DNA of 64,000 nucleotides from Limisoma sp963601185 (GTDB lineage Bacteria > Bacteroidota > Bacteroidia > Bacteroidales > Muribaculaceae), in assembly GCA_963601185.1 (NCBI GenBank), contig CAVCEE010000004.1:78419-142418 (forward strand). Direction: 5' to 3'. The translations under genes were made by a program, and so were the position numbers. Position 1 is the first letter of the stretch. Each line of letters opens with the position of its first letter. Shown piece after piece: positions 8,184 to 17,213 of this stretch. The notes beneath the pieces are model-generated. The model saw only the letters and a program-made list of their open reading frames with translations. It had not been told where the DNA came from and searched no databases.

Positions 8184-9677
8184 TTATGCGAATTTGGAGA
8201 AATCGGTCTTCTGCATGTCGCCCGACTCGCTGAACTCCTGGTGGAAGGCGAAGGCTGCCTTGAGGGTGTGAGGCGTGTGTCCGCCCTTGCTCAGTTTCAG
8301 GTAGTCGCGGAGCAGACCGCGGTATGCAGGGTGGGCACAATTCTCGATGATGAGTTCTGCGCGCTGCAACGGGTCTTTGCCGCGGAGGTCGGCGATGCCT
8401 TGGTCGGTGATGAGCACCTGCACCGAGTGTTCGCTGTGGTCGAGGTGGGAAACCATCGGCACGATGTTGCTGATTTTGCCCTCCTTGGTGATTGACGGAC
8501 AACTGAAGATTGAAATGTAGGCGTTGCGTGTGAAGTCGCCCGAACCGCCGATGCCGTTCATCATCTTTGTGCCGACCACGTGGGTTGAGTTCACGTTGCC
8601 GAAGATGTCGGCCTCAAGGGCGGTGTTCATTGTGATAACACCGAGGCGGCGGATAATTTCAGGGTTGTTGGATATTTCGCCCGGACGGATAAGCACCTTG
8701 TTGCGGAAGAAGTCGATGTTCTTGTAGAAGCGGTCCATTGTCTCGTCGGAGAATGTGAGTGAGCAGGTGCTGCTGAAGCGGCATTTGCCAGACTCCATAA
8801 GGTCGAGCACTGCATCCTGGATTACCTCAGTGTACATATCAAACTGCGGAATCTCCTTGCTCTCGTCCAAGCCGTGGAGCACAGCGTTGGCGATGTTGCC
8901 CACGCCCGACTGCAACGGCAGGAACTCCTTAGGAATGCGTCCGACACGGAGTTCGCCGATAAGGAAACTGCACACGTTCGCACCGATGCGCATTGTCGTC
9001 TCGTCGATAGGCGAGAAGCCGTGCACCTTGTCGGTGTTGTAGGTCTTCACGATGCCCACGATTTTCTTTGGGTCAACCTTCAGCACCGGCGAGCCGATAC
9101 GGTCGCTCGGCTTGTAGATAGGGATTTCGCGGCGGTAAGGAGGGTCGGCTGGCATATAGATATCGTGGAGCCCACGGATGGCACTCGGGATATGCTCGTT
9201 GAGTTCGATGATGATCTTGTCGGCGATGGCGGCAAGTGAAGGCACGTTGCCCACGCCCGGACCGAGTAGGATTTCGCCATTGTCGCTCACCTCGCAAGCC
9301 TCAATGACAACCACATCGATCTTGCCGAAAAATCCGTAGCGGAGATTCTGCGCAAGGTGTGAGAGGTGCATATCGTTGTAGTTGATTTCGTGGCTGTTGA
9401 TGCCGGCGCGCGAATCCTTGCACGATTGGTAAGGTGTGCGGAAATTGACGGCCTTGGCGCGTGCCAGCGCACCGTCTACATAGTCGTTGGTTGAAGCGCC
9501 GGTAAACACGTTGATTTTAAACGGACGGCCTGCTTCGTGTTCTTTCTCTGCCTTGGCGGCAATTGCCGGAGCGACAAACTTAGGCGTACCTGCGGCGGTA
9601 AATCCCGAGAAGCCTACGTTGTCACCGTTTTTGACAAACTCGGCTGCCTGCTCGGCTGTGATAAAAGGAAAAGCCAT
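8184..9677 (-). CDS. Acetyl-CoA hydrolase/transferase family: succinate (acetate) CoA-transferase
   Basis: A 497-residue cytoplasmic enzyme of the AarC/Cat1/ScpC class. It exchanges CoA between succinyl-CoA or propionyl-CoA and acetate or succinate. Supporting segments are the N-terminal NVGFSGFTAAGTPK, the glycine-rich LLGPGVGNVPSLA and LQSGVGNIANAV, and MYTEVIQDAVLDL, where the glutamate is the likely nucleophile forming the glutamyl-CoA thioester. The C-terminal part has TRNAYISIFSCPS and SEHSVQVLITDQGIADLRG, typical of the family. In Bacteroidales such an enzyme closes the succinate-propionate pathway or makes acetate. Exact acceptor use is inferred. It is monocistronic with its own promoter and terminator. 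Confidence 0.92.
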   Translation of the reverse strand: MAFPFITAEQAAEFVKNGDNVGFSGFTAAGTPKFVAPAIAAKAEKEHEAGRPFKINVFTGASTNDYVDGALARAKAVNFRTPYQSCKDSRAGINSHEINYNDMHLSHLAQNLRYGFFGKIDVVVIEACEVSDNGEILLGPGVGNVPSLAAIADKIIIELNEHIPSAIRGLHDIYMPADPPYRREIPIYKPSDRIGSPVLKVDPKKIVGIVKTYNTDKVHGFSPIDETTMRIGANVCSFLIGELRVGRIPKEFLPLQSGVGNIANAVLHGLDESKEIPQFDMYTEVIQDAVLDLMESGKCRFSSTCSLTFSDETMDRFYKNIDFFRNKVLIRPGEISNNPEIIRRLGVITMNTALEADIFGNVNSTHVVGTKMMNGIGGSGDFTRNAYISIFSCPSITKEGKISNIVPMVSHLDHSEHSVQVLITDQGIADLRGKDPLQRAELIIENCAHPAYRGLLRDYLKLSKGGHTPHTLKAAFAFHQEFSESGDMQKTDFSKFA

Positions 9678-9723
9678 AATATTTAAGATTAATCGGGTGT
9701 TAATAGTTTTGAGTTATTACCTA

Positions 9724-9754
9724 CAAAATTATGCAATTAATCGCATTGTGCAAA
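9724..9754 (-). promoter_or_regulatory. Promoter of the CoA-transferase gene
   Basis: Minus-strand TTTG at 9754-9751 and TAATTTTG at 9731-9724, 19 nt apart, give a start of transcription about 40 nt before the ATG. Confidence 0.65.
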
Positions 9755-9858
9755 TTTGCAGGGTGAAAATCATCACGGAGGACAATATTTTCGCCTTGCC
9801 GGCCATCGCCAATGGGAAATTTTGTAAATTTGCCGTTCATATAACTACTTGAATTTAG

Positions 9859-10488
9859 ATGGAAGAAACATTGACAGCAAAGGAAGAATTTCTGGAATTG
9901 CTGCGCTCTACAGGGCGCGAGGGTGTGGAAGGCGTAATCGAGGACCTCGAGAGTCAGGGCTTTTTCACTGCACCGGCATCCGCCGGGCATCATCTCAACA
10001 CGGAAGGCGGACTGGTAGAGCATTCGCTCAACACTGCCAAGGCTGCACTCGTCGTGTGGGAAGGTATGAAGCGGCTCGACGCCTCGGTGGAAAGCGAGGT
10101 GCCGCGCGACAGCGTAATCATCGCGTCACTGCTCCACGACGTGTGCAAGAGCGACATCTACTACCGCAGCGTGAAGAAGCGTAAAAATCGTCTCGGACAG
10201 TGGGAGGACTGCGAAGGCTACAAGGTGAGTTACAAGAATTTCCCTATGGGACACGGCGAAAAGTCAGTCATCCTTGTGCTGCTCAGCGGACTCGAACTCA
10301 CGGATGCAGAGATGCTCGCTATGCGCTGGCACATGGGTGCGTGGGGCGTGAACCAAACAAGTTTTGAGGACGTGCGCAACTACGACACCGCCAAGACCCT
10401 CTATCCGCTCGTGTCAATCGTGCAGGCTGGCGACAACCTCGCCGCCGGCATCCTTGAGCGCAAAGGCACAGACCTCGACGAGTTATGA
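9859..10488 (+). CDS. HD-domain hydrolase
   Basis: A 209-residue cytoplasmic protein with an HD metal-dependent phosphohydrolase core. The ligands visible in order are H in GGLVEHSLN, the HD pair in SLLHDVCK, H in MGHGEKS, H in MRWHMGAW and the C-terminal D in VQAGDNLAA. The arrangement resembles the HD part of the YhaM exonuclease family, but the nucleic-acid-binding domain of YhaM is missing, so the substrate is unknown. A TAAATTTG box at 9825-9832 lies close upstream. The stop codon overlaps the convergent symporter gene by 6 nt. Confidence 0.85.
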   Translation: MEETLTAKEEFLELLRSTGREGVEGVIEDLESQGFFTAPASAGHHLNTEGGLVEHSLNTAKAALVVWEGMKRLDASVESEVPRDSVIIASLLHDVCKSDIYYRSVKKRKNRLGQWEDCEGYKVSYKNFPMGHGEKSVILVLLSGLELTDAEMLAMRWHMGAWGVNQTSFEDVRNYDTAKTLYPLVSIVQAGDNLAAGILERKGTDLDEL

Positions 10489-11649
10489 TGCTTTCTTGCG
10501 GAACACCCGGTCGATAATCAGAGCCAACGCGCCGTCACCAGTCACGTTGCATGCTGTGCCGAAACTGTCCATTGCAATGTAGAGGGCAATCATCAGCGCC
10601 TGTGCGTTCTGGTCAAAGCCAAGCATTGATGCAAGTATGCCCAGCGCCGCCATAATAGCACCGCCTGGCACTCCCGGAGCGGCTACCATAGTCACTCCGA
10701 GCATCAGGATAAAGCCCGAAAACATCTGGAAATCGTAAGCCATACCCTGCATCATCATCAGAGCCAAGGCGCACGCCACAATCTTCAGCGTGCTGCCCGA
10801 CAGGTGGATGGTGGCGCACAGGGGAATCACAAATCCGGCAATGCCCTCGTCCACGCCGTTGCTAACGGTTTGGCGCAGGGTCACCGGGATTGTCGCTGCC
10901 GACGACGATGTGCCGAGGGCTGTGAAATAGGCGGGAAGCATCTTGCCGAGCAACTTCAGCGGATTGCGGCGCGTAACGATGCCGGCAACGGAGAACTGGA
11001 AGAGCAGAAGGAAGATGTGGAGAATGAAAATCACCACGATGATTTTCACGAACACAGCCAAAACGTGTGCCACTTGTCCCGAGTGCGTCATATTCATAAA
11101 GATGCCGAAGATATAGACCGGGAGCAGCGGCAGGATTACCGACTGGATGGTCTTGACGATAATCTCCTTGAGGTCGTTGAACGCATTGCGCAGCGCCGTG
11201 GTGTTGAGGTGCGCAAGTCCGAGACCGATGGTGAAGGCAAGCACGAGAGCCGTCATAATGTTCATCGGTTCGGGAATCTCCACTGTGAAAAATGGCTCAA
11301 TGCCGTGGGCTTCACTGATGCTTTCGAGCGACACCGTATGGTCGATGAGATGAGGGAAAACCGCCTCGCCCACGCCAAACGACAGGAAGCCTGAGAGGAT
11401 GGTTGCCACGTAGGCAAGCAGGGCCGTTGCCACAAGCATCTTGCCGGCACCCTTGCCGATGTCGGCGATTGCCGGAATTACAAGTCCCACGATAATGAGT
11501 GGGATGATGAAGCCGAGAAACTGGCTGAAGAGGGCGTTGAAAGTAACAAACAGCCGTACCACAAATTCCGGCATCACAAGGCCGGTGGCTATGCCGAGCA
11601 CAATGGCTATGATGATTTTAGGCAGCAGCCCGATTTTCCGTTTTTTCAT
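10483..11649 (-). CDS. Na+/H+-coupled dicarboxylate/amino acid symporter (DAACS family)
   Basis: A 388-residue inner-membrane protein with about eight hydrophobic helices and two re-entrant loops. The serine-rich first hairpin is clear (ALGTSSSAATIPVTL), as is the second hairpin region (GVPGGAIMAALGIL) and the final motif MDSFGTACNVTGDG, whose Asp and Asn residues bind substrate and sodium in GltPh/GltT relatives. Substrate could be glutamate, aspartate, serine/threonine or a C4-dicarboxylate. An upstream in-frame start would add 26 poorly conserved residues; ATG at 11649 with a basic MKKRKIG start is preferred and fits the promoter position. It converges on the HD gene with a 6-nt overlap. 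Confidence 0.93.
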   Translation of the reverse strand: MKKRKIGLLPKIIIAIVLGIATGLVMPEFVVRLFVTFNALFSQFLGFIIPLIIVGLVIPAIADIGKGAGKMLVATALLAYVATILSGFLSFGVGEAVFPHLIDHTVSLESISEAHGIEPFFTVEIPEPMNIMTALVLAFTIGLGLAHLNTTALRNAFNDLKEIIVKTIQSVILPLLPVYIFGIFMNMTHSGQVAHVLAVFVKIIVVIFILHIFLLLFQFSVAGIVTRRNPLKLLGKMLPAYFTALGTSSSAATIPVTLRQTVSNGVDEGIAGFVIPLCATIHLSGSTLKIVACALALMMMQGMAYDFQMFSGFILMLGVTMVAAPGVPGGAIMAALGILASMLGFDQNAQALMIALYIAMDSFGTACNVTGDGALALIIDRVFRKKAS

Positions 11650-11676
11650 AATCACAGGGATTTTCGATACAGAATA

Positions 11677-11708
11677 CAAAAATAGGCTAACCATTCGGAA
11701 TAAGCAAA
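11677..11708 (-). promoter_or_regulatory. Promoter of the symporter gene
   Basis: Minus-strand TATTTTTG (11684-11677) is preceded, after 20 nt, by TTTTTG ending at 11705. Transcription would begin about 25 nt before the ATG at 11649, which supports that start. Confidence 0.6.
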
Positions 11709-11768
11709 AAAGTGGGCAACAAGACAATATGGGAAAATAAACGGCGGATTTAAACGTTATTAATTATA

Positions 11769-14585
11769 ATGGGACGCAGACTCTCTACATATTTGCTGCT
11801 TACGGCACTCGCACTGGGCTTTGCGCTGCATTCGTGCAGCACGAAGAAAAACACTGCAGGCTCGCGCTTTATGCAGTCGTTCACCACTCGCTACAACGTG
11901 TATTTCAATGGCGAGGAACACTACAAGGAGCAGATAAAGACTATGGAGGAGAACTATGAGGACGATTATTCCGACTTCATCTACATCCATCCGGCAGAGT
12001 CGTTTGCCGACGACAAGGCCACCCACCCCTCGGCAAATTTCGACCGCACCATTGAGAAGATGCAGAAGGCCATTGCGCTCCACTCCATCCAGAAGAAGCC
12101 GAAGAAGGACCGCAACAAGATGCGCGACCTTAAATACCGTGCTTATCTCAACCGCAACGAGTATAATCCGTTTCTCCACAACGCATGGCGACTGATGGGC
12201 GAAGCGCAGTATCTCAAGGGCGATTTCACCGCGTCGGCTGCCACGTTTATGTACATTGAACGCTATTTCAACTGGCTTCCCAAACTCGTCACGGAATCCA
12301 AGATATGGCAGTTGAGGTGCTATTGCGCCCTCGGATGGACTAACGAGGCTGAGAACGTGCTGTCGAGGCTGAAAACCGACGAACTCACCGACAAGCGGCT
12401 GCGCACTATGTACAGCACAGCCTATGCCGATTTCCTCGTGAAGACACGCCAGTACGACAAGGCTGCGCCAGTACTGCTTGCCGCCTACAAAGGCACAGGC
12501 GGTGCGCAGAAAACACGCTTGGCGTTTCTCCTGGGACAGGTGTATGAGGCAAACGGCGACAAGAATAACGCCTACCACATGTACAAGGCGGTGACTGGCG
12601 CGTCGAACGCCACCTACCGCACGCAGTTCAATGCGCGCATCAAGCAGAGCGAAGTGTTTACGGGCACAAACATCACCACGGAGGTGAAGTCGCTCCAGCG
12701 TATGACGCGCCTCGACCGCAACAAGGAGTATCTCGACCAGATATATTATGCCATCGGCAACCTCTACCTGTCGCGCGGCGACACCATTTCGGCAATCAAG
12801 AACTATGTGCTTGCCAATGAGAAGAGCACGCGCAACGGCATCGACAAAGCAATCAACCAGATTACACTCGGCGGACTCTATTTCGACCGTTACGAGTATG
12901 ACAAGGCGCAGCCGTGCTATTCCGAAGGTGTGGCGCAGTTGCCGGAGGACTATCCCGACTATGCCGTGCTGAAGAAGCGCAGCGACGTGCTCGACGAGTT
13001 GGCTGTCTATTCGCAGAACGTCACGCTTCAGGACTCGCTACTGCAACTGGCAAAACTCACGCCTGAGGAGCAGCAGAAAGTGGCTGAACGGCTGGTCAAA
13101 GAGTTGAAGGACAAGGAAAAGAAAGCCGCCGAAGAGGCAGCCTTGCAGGCGTTGGCGGCAAGGGGCAACGCCGCCGGTAGCCAATTGACGAGCAACACGC
13201 AGTCGTTTACGCTCAACAATGACAAGTCGTGGTATTTCTACAACACCGCCACCAAGAACGCCGGCAAGACGGAGTTCCAGCGCCGTTGGGGTAGCCGCAA
13301 ACTGGAGGACGACTGGCGGCGCGCCAACAAGACCACGTTTGCCGTGAGCGAATTCAACTCGGAGGCGGACTACAGCGATACCGATACGCAGAAGGAGATG
13401 GTCGACTCCCTCGGCAATCCGCTCAGCGACGAACAGATAGCCGAGCGCAAGAAGAACGAGGAGCAGACGGCGCACGAACAGGATCCTCACTATCCGGAAT
13501 ACTACCTTGTGCAGATACCTAAGTCGGAGGAGGAGATTGCCAACTCCCACAGCATTGTGCAGGAGAGCCTCTTCAACGAGGGCATTATCCTCAAGGACAA
13601 ACTGGAGGACGTGAATGCCGCCGAAGCGGCGTTCAACGAGTTGCTCACGCGCTATCCCGACAACGAATACCGCCTCGACGTGTACTACAATATGTATCTG
13701 ATGTATGTGCGCTACGGATACAAGGACAAGGCTGAAGCCAGCCGCCAGAAAGTGCTCAAGGAGTTCCCCGACACGAAGTATGGACTCGCGCTCGCCAACC
13801 CGAACTATATCGAAAATCTGCGCAACATGGAAAAGGAGCAGGAGCAGATGTACGAAAAGACATACGCCGACTATCTTGCCAACCGCAATTCCGCTGTCCA
13901 CGAGGGCTATGCGGAGATGATGCGCCGCTATCCGTTGTCGAAGATTATGCCTAAGTTTATGCTCCTCGACGCAATGTCCTACCTGCCTGAAAAGAAATAC
14001 GACAAGTTCCAGGAAACGCTCAAGGAACTGCTTGTTCGCTATCCCGACACCGACATTACGCCGCTGGCATCGTCAATACTCCGCGACCTTGCCAAGGGAC
14101 GCAAACCCAACTCCGGCTCGGGCGGCAACGTGCGTGGCATGATCTGGTCCATCCGTCTGTCTGCCGACACGGCAGCGGTCAACTCCACTACTGAGGTTAC
14201 TCCGTTCGACCCGTCGCGCGAGGGTCCGCACATCTGTCTGCTCACGTTCCCGGTCGACACCGTGTCGTCAAACCGCCTGATCTTCGACGTGGCGCGCCAC
14301 AACTTCTCCAACTATGCCGTGCGCGACTTCGACATCGACACTATGACCTTCGGGCAGTTGGGCATCATCGTAATCAAGGGCTTTGAGAACTACTATGACC
14401 TTGAGGACTACAGCCGCCAGTTGTTTGCCGACCGTCAGATTATCATTCCGCAGCAAGTGCGCCCGGTGTTTATCAGTGAAAAGAATTTCAACCTGTTGCT
14501 CAAGGAGGGGCGGTCGTTTGCCGACTACTTCCAGTTCCAGCAGGAGCAGAGCGACGATGCCGTGGAGCAACGGCTTGAAGAATAA
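11769..14585 (+). CDS. porW: T9SS-associated TPR lipoprotein of the PorW/SprE type
   Basis: A 938-residue lipoprotein. The signal ends in a lipobox with Cys23 (ALHSC). The mature start, FMQSFTTRYNVYFNGEEHYKEQIKTM, is characteristic of the SprE (Flavobacterium gliding) and PorW (Porphyromonas T9SS) family. Tetratricopeptide-like helical pairs fill much of the protein, for instance around residues 220-420 and 600-760. A charged Lys/Glu/Ala-rich linker lies near residues 430-470. In Porphyromonas, PorW is linked to the outer-membrane complex that energises type IX secretion. Here it would serve the exported proteins at 2.3, 15.1 and 55.7 kb. It leads a probable three-gene operon. The symbol is assigned from family resemblance. 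Confidence 0.82.
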   Translation: MGRRLSTYLLLTALALGFALHSCSTKKNTAGSRFMQSFTTRYNVYFNGEEHYKEQIKTMEENYEDDYSDFIYIHPAESFADDKATHPSANFDRTIEKMQKAIALHSIQKKPKKDRNKMRDLKYRAYLNRNEYNPFLHNAWRLMGEAQYLKGDFTASAATFMYIERYFNWLPKLVTESKIWQLRCYCALGWTNEAENVLSRLKTDELTDKRLRTMYSTAYADFLVKTRQYDKAAPVLLAAYKGTGGAQKTRLAFLLGQVYEANGDKNNAYHMYKAVTGASNATYRTQFNARIKQSEVFTGTNITTEVKSLQRMTRLDRNKEYLDQIYYAIGNLYLSRGDTISAIKNYVLANEKSTRNGIDKAINQITLGGLYFDRYEYDKAQPCYSEGVAQLPEDYPDYAVLKKRSDVLDELAVYSQNVTLQDSLLQLAKLTPEEQQKVAERLVKELKDKEKKAAEEAALQALAARGNAAGSQLTSNTQSFTLNNDKSWYFYNTATKNAGKTEFQRRWGSRKLEDDWRRANKTTFAVSEFNSEADYSDTDTQKEMVDSLGNPLSDEQIAERKKNEEQTAHEQDPHYPEYYLVQIPKSEEEIANSHSIVQESLFNEGIILKDKLEDVNAAEAAFNELLTRYPDNEYRLDVYYNMYLMYVRYGYKDKAEASRQKVLKEFPDTKYGLALANPNYIENLRNMEKEQEQMYEKTYADYLANRNSAVHEGYAEMMRRYPLSKIMPKFMLLDAMSYLPEKKYDKFQETLKELLVRYPDTDITPLASSILRDLAKGRKPNSGSGGNVRGMIWSIRLSADTAAVNSTTEVTPFDPSREGPHICLLTFPVDTVSSNRLIFDVARHNFSNYAVRDFDIDTMTFGQLGIIVIKGFENYYDLEDYSRQLFADRQIIIPQQVRPVFISEKNFNLLLKEGRSFADYFQFQQEQSDDAVEQRLEE

Positions 14586-14596
14586 CCGCATTGACT

Positions 14597-14797
14597 ATGG
14601 ACTATCTACCCAGCGACCCTGCCATCCTTGTGTCGAGCATCAATATGCTACTGCGCGACGAGGAGTTTGACTCCCTCGAGCAACTCTGCTACGCGTTCAA
14701 CCGCGACCCCGAAGAAGTGAAAACCTATCTTGCTGCCCACGGCTACGTTTATAGCGAGAGTCAGCGACAGATGCGTCCGGAGGGCTACGACCGATGA
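14597..14797 (+). CDS. DUF4250 family small protein
   Basis: A 66-residue cytoplasmic protein matching the DUF4250 pattern: an N-terminal LPSDPAILVSSINMLLRDE, then a helix-turn segment LEQLCYAFNRDPEEVKTYL and a Tyr-containing end (GYVYSESQRQM). The middle looks like a small helix-turn-helix. A TTG two codons earlier is possible, but ATG at 14597 is better placed. It starts 11 nt after the porW-like gene and overlaps the next gene by 4 nt, so translation is probably coupled. Function is unknown in the family. Confidence 0.82.
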   Translation: MDYLPSDPAILVSSINMLLRDEEFDSLEQLCYAFNRDPEEVKTYLAAHGYVYSESQRQMRPEGYDR

Positions 14798-15042
14798 TTT
14801 CACGCGACAGCATCGAGACCGCCTACTGCTTCTTCCACCAGAAGGAGCGCGTCTATGCCCACTCCACGATGGACTGGCAGAAGGACGACATCGAATATGC
14901 CATCTCCTCCTATGTGGAAAGTATGAATCCCGAACTCTATGCCGCCCTCTCCGGCGGCAAGGACGGCTATCTGATTACACATTCCTCCTTCCACGCCGAT
15001 ATGCTCCACGCTCTCTCCGTCCTCGAGCAGATGATGGGATAG
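14794..15042 (+). CDS. Conserved-looking hypothetical protein, 82 residues
   Basis: The start overlaps the DUF4250 stop by 4 nt (ATGA), a strong sign that it is translated. The protein is acidic with no signal peptide or membrane helix. It has a Tyr/Phe/His-rich N-terminal half (AYCFFHQKERVYAHSTMDWQKDDIEYAI) and a Met/His-rich C-terminus (HADMLHALSVLEQMM). No family is recognised. Confidence 0.72.
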   Translation: MISRDSIETAYCFFHQKERVYAHSTMDWQKDDIEYAISSYVESMNPELYAALSGGKDGYLITHSSFHADMLHALSVLEQMMG

Positions 15043-15054
15043 AACGGCCGCGGT

Positions 15055-15092
15055 GAACAAAAAAAGAACACCCCCGCGTCGCCGCGGAGGTG
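15055..15092 (-). terminator. Intrinsic terminator of the 549-residue secreted protein
   Basis: A 10-bp stem with one mismatch (15069-15078 with 15083-15092) is followed on the minus strand by TTCTTTTTTTG, 25 nt after the stop codon. Confidence 0.85.
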
Positions 15093-15117
15093 CCTTAAGA
15101 ACTATTTTCGGATTATA

Positions 15118-16767
15118 TTATTTGTTGATAACCATCTTCTTGCCACCTGCGATGTAGGTGCCGTTGGCGAGTCGAGTCTTTGCATCGCTCGGGAGCATCT
15201 TCTTTGCCACCAACTTGCCGTCGAGGGTGTAGATGTCGACTGGCTGATTGTCGTCGGCTTCGATGCTGTCAACGCTCATGAAACGCTGGTATACCGGGCT
15301 TTCCTCTACAAAGGTGATTATCTTGCCTTCGCTCCATGCCTGAACTGTCAGGCGGAACTGGTACACCTTGCCGTTGGCTTCTATTGTGACCGGCTGCACG
15401 TCGTCTTCTTCAGCGAAGAATGATGCTGCGGTCTTGTATTCGCCGCCGTCGACCGAATATTCAAGGGTCGTTTTGTACGCGCTCATCTCATAGAGGTCAC
15501 GGTTGATTGAGTAGGCTACTGACGGCTTGAATGTGCCAGTCTGCTCGTTGTAGTTGTCGGTGATGTTGCCGACAAGTTCGAGCCGAGTGATCTGCGGACT
15601 GTAGTTCATCTTGATGGTGTCGTATGCCGTGATGTTGATGGCGTCGCCAGCATGTAACCAAGAGTCAGCCACTCCGTTGTAGCGGAAGATGTATTTCGAG
15701 TAGCCCGGCATGATGTTGTAGAGTTTGCCTGTACCTGCACCCTTGTTGGTGGTAAGACCGTGCTTCCACGTTGCACCGTTGTCCACGCTGTAGTCGATGT
15801 TTACCCTGTCGAAGACGTTCTCGTAACCCTCTTGACAGGTCCATTCAACATTGGGGTTGTAAGTGCCATAGTCGGCATCGAAACTGCTGCTGAGGTCCTC
15901 TGTCTTGATTGAGCAAGGGAGGTCGTTGAGAAGAAACTCGTGGCAGATGGTGTCGCTTGTCACCTCGTTCGGGAAGAGCACTGCGTATCTTTCCAGCGGC
16001 GTAAACTTTGCCGTGATGGAGACTCTCTTGATGTACCACGGAACGTCGATGTAGGTGGTGGCGAAATTCCTGTTGCACACGGAGGTGGTACTCGGTGAAA
16101 CGATGCCTTCCATCTGTGTGTAGAAAACGACACTTTCTACGGGAATTTCTGTTACGTTGTCAAGATTCCACGACAGTTCGATGCGGTATTTCTTGTTCTC
16201 CACATCGTAGGTCACCGATTCCTTCTTGATGTTGATGTGAGAATTGATGGCGAAATCCTGGGATCTGTAGCTCGAACCGGATCTGTAGGCCATAAATTGA
16301 GCTGTTGTCTGGCTGGTCGGCTTGATGAAGTGCGTGTAAGAGTTGCCATTACTGTAAAATCCGTCGCATACGTATTGGAAATTGCGATTGTTGCGCAATA
16401 TGTAGTTTGCGTATGACTGGTCTAGATTGTAGACGGTATTCGCCTCGAAAGAGTCTGTATGAGCACTAATCTGTTCACCATCGTCGATGCGCCATACTGC
16501 ATATTCGCAGCCGTAGTTCTCGCCTGTGTAGAAGAGTTTGCCCAAGTTGACTATCGTTCTCCAGATTTGGTAGCCGTCCTTGTTGACACCCACCAGAATG
16601 TAAGGCTTGGTTTCTGCAATGTATTGTTTGTTGACGGTTTTGCGAGATGCGGTCGACTTAACGGACTCTGCTTCGTATTTCACTTCAACAGGTGTAGCCT
16701 TTGCTGAAAAAGCAGTTGTCAGCACCATCGCCGACAAAAGTACTGTAGAGAAAATATTCCGTCCCAT
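15118..16767 (-). CDS. Secreted protein with T9SS-like C-terminal segment
   Basis: A 549-residue exported protein. The signal peptide is MGRNIFSTVLLSAMVLTTAFSAKA. The body is rich in beta-strands, Tyr, Asn and Asp with no recognised catalytic motif. Two adjacent segments have similar wording (FDADYGTYNPNVEWTC near residue 300 and NEQTGTFKPSVAYSI near 420, each followed by a YSVDNGATW/YSVDGGEYK strand), suggesting duplicated Ig-like domains. The C-terminus (VDIYTLDGKLVAKKM, LANGTYIAGGKKMVINK) resembles a T9SS type A sorting domain. It is probably displayed on the cell surface; its ligand is unknown. It is monocistronic. Confidence 0.75.
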   Translation of the reverse strand: MGRNIFSTVLLSAMVLTTAFSAKATPVEVKYEAESVKSTASRKTVNKQYIAETKPYILVGVNKDGYQIWRTIVNLGKLFYTGENYGCEYAVWRIDDGEQISAHTDSFEANTVYNLDQSYANYILRNNRNFQYVCDGFYSNGNSYTHFIKPTSQTTAQFMAYRSGSSYRSQDFAINSHINIKKESVTYDVENKKYRIELSWNLDNVTEIPVESVVFYTQMEGIVSPSTTSVCNRNFATTYIDVPWYIKRVSITAKFTPLERYAVLFPNEVTSDTICHEFLLNDLPCSIKTEDLSSSFDADYGTYNPNVEWTCQEGYENVFDRVNIDYSVDNGATWKHGLTTNKGAGTGKLYNIMPGYSKYIFRYNGVADSWLHAGDAINITAYDTIKMNYSPQITRLELVGNITDNYNEQTGTFKPSVAYSINRDLYEMSAYKTTLEYSVDGGEYKTAASFFAEEDDVQPVTIEANGKVYQFRLTVQAWSEGKIITFVEESPVYQRFMSVDSIEADDNQPVDIYTLDGKLVAKKMLPSDAKTRLANGTYIAGGKKMVINK

Positions 16768-16955
16768 AGGTCATAAATTTTAAGAAGATGTAACAGATAA
16801 TTTATAGTTCTCATAAACTATGACAATAGGAATGGCAAAAGGTTTGCCGTTAACACTGTTAATTCTATGTTTTAACAATTTTCCGCTTCCGCCAGAGTGT
16901 CGACCGATGCTGGCGGCGCACGAGGCGCGCCGAAGCCAATGTATGAACAGACACG

Positions 16956-17003
16956 AAAAAGAAAACCGCCGCGGACTGAGTTTCAGCACTTGCGGCGGTT
17001 TTT
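16956..17003 (-). terminator. Bidirectional hairpin next to tRNA-Met
   Basis: AAACCGCCGC (16963-16972) pairs with GCGGCGGTTT (16992-17001). On the minus strand a T-rich tract follows, as expected for termination of the tRNA-Met transcript; T5 also follows on the plus strand. Confidence 0.75.
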
Positions 17004-17006
17004 GTG

Positions 17007-17080
17007 TGGTCCCACTTGGGCTTGAACCAAGGACCCCCTGATTATGAGTCAGATGCTCTAACCAACTGAGCTATAGGACC
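17007..17080 (-). tRNA. tRNA-Met or tRNA-Ile2 (anticodon CAT)
   Basis: The acceptor GGTCCTA pairs with TGGGACC. The T-loop is TTCAAGC and the anticodon loop CTCATAA gives CAT. The first acceptor pair is G-C, so it is not an obvious initiator. Elongator Met and lysidine-modified Ile cannot be told apart by eye. Confidence 0.92.
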
Positions 17081-17213
17081 TGTAAAGAGCGTATTCCTCT
17101 TTAGCGAATGCAAAGATACGCCGAAGTTCTCAAAATTGCAAATATGGGCACCAGTTTTTTGACGCATCCGCCCCGAAAAGCCGAAGAAAACGCCGTACTT
17201 GTTGGCTGACGCC

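Noticed and set aside
13038..13901. 287-codon open frame antisense to porW-like gene
   Set aside because: Leu/Val/His-rich shadow of a helical repeat protein.
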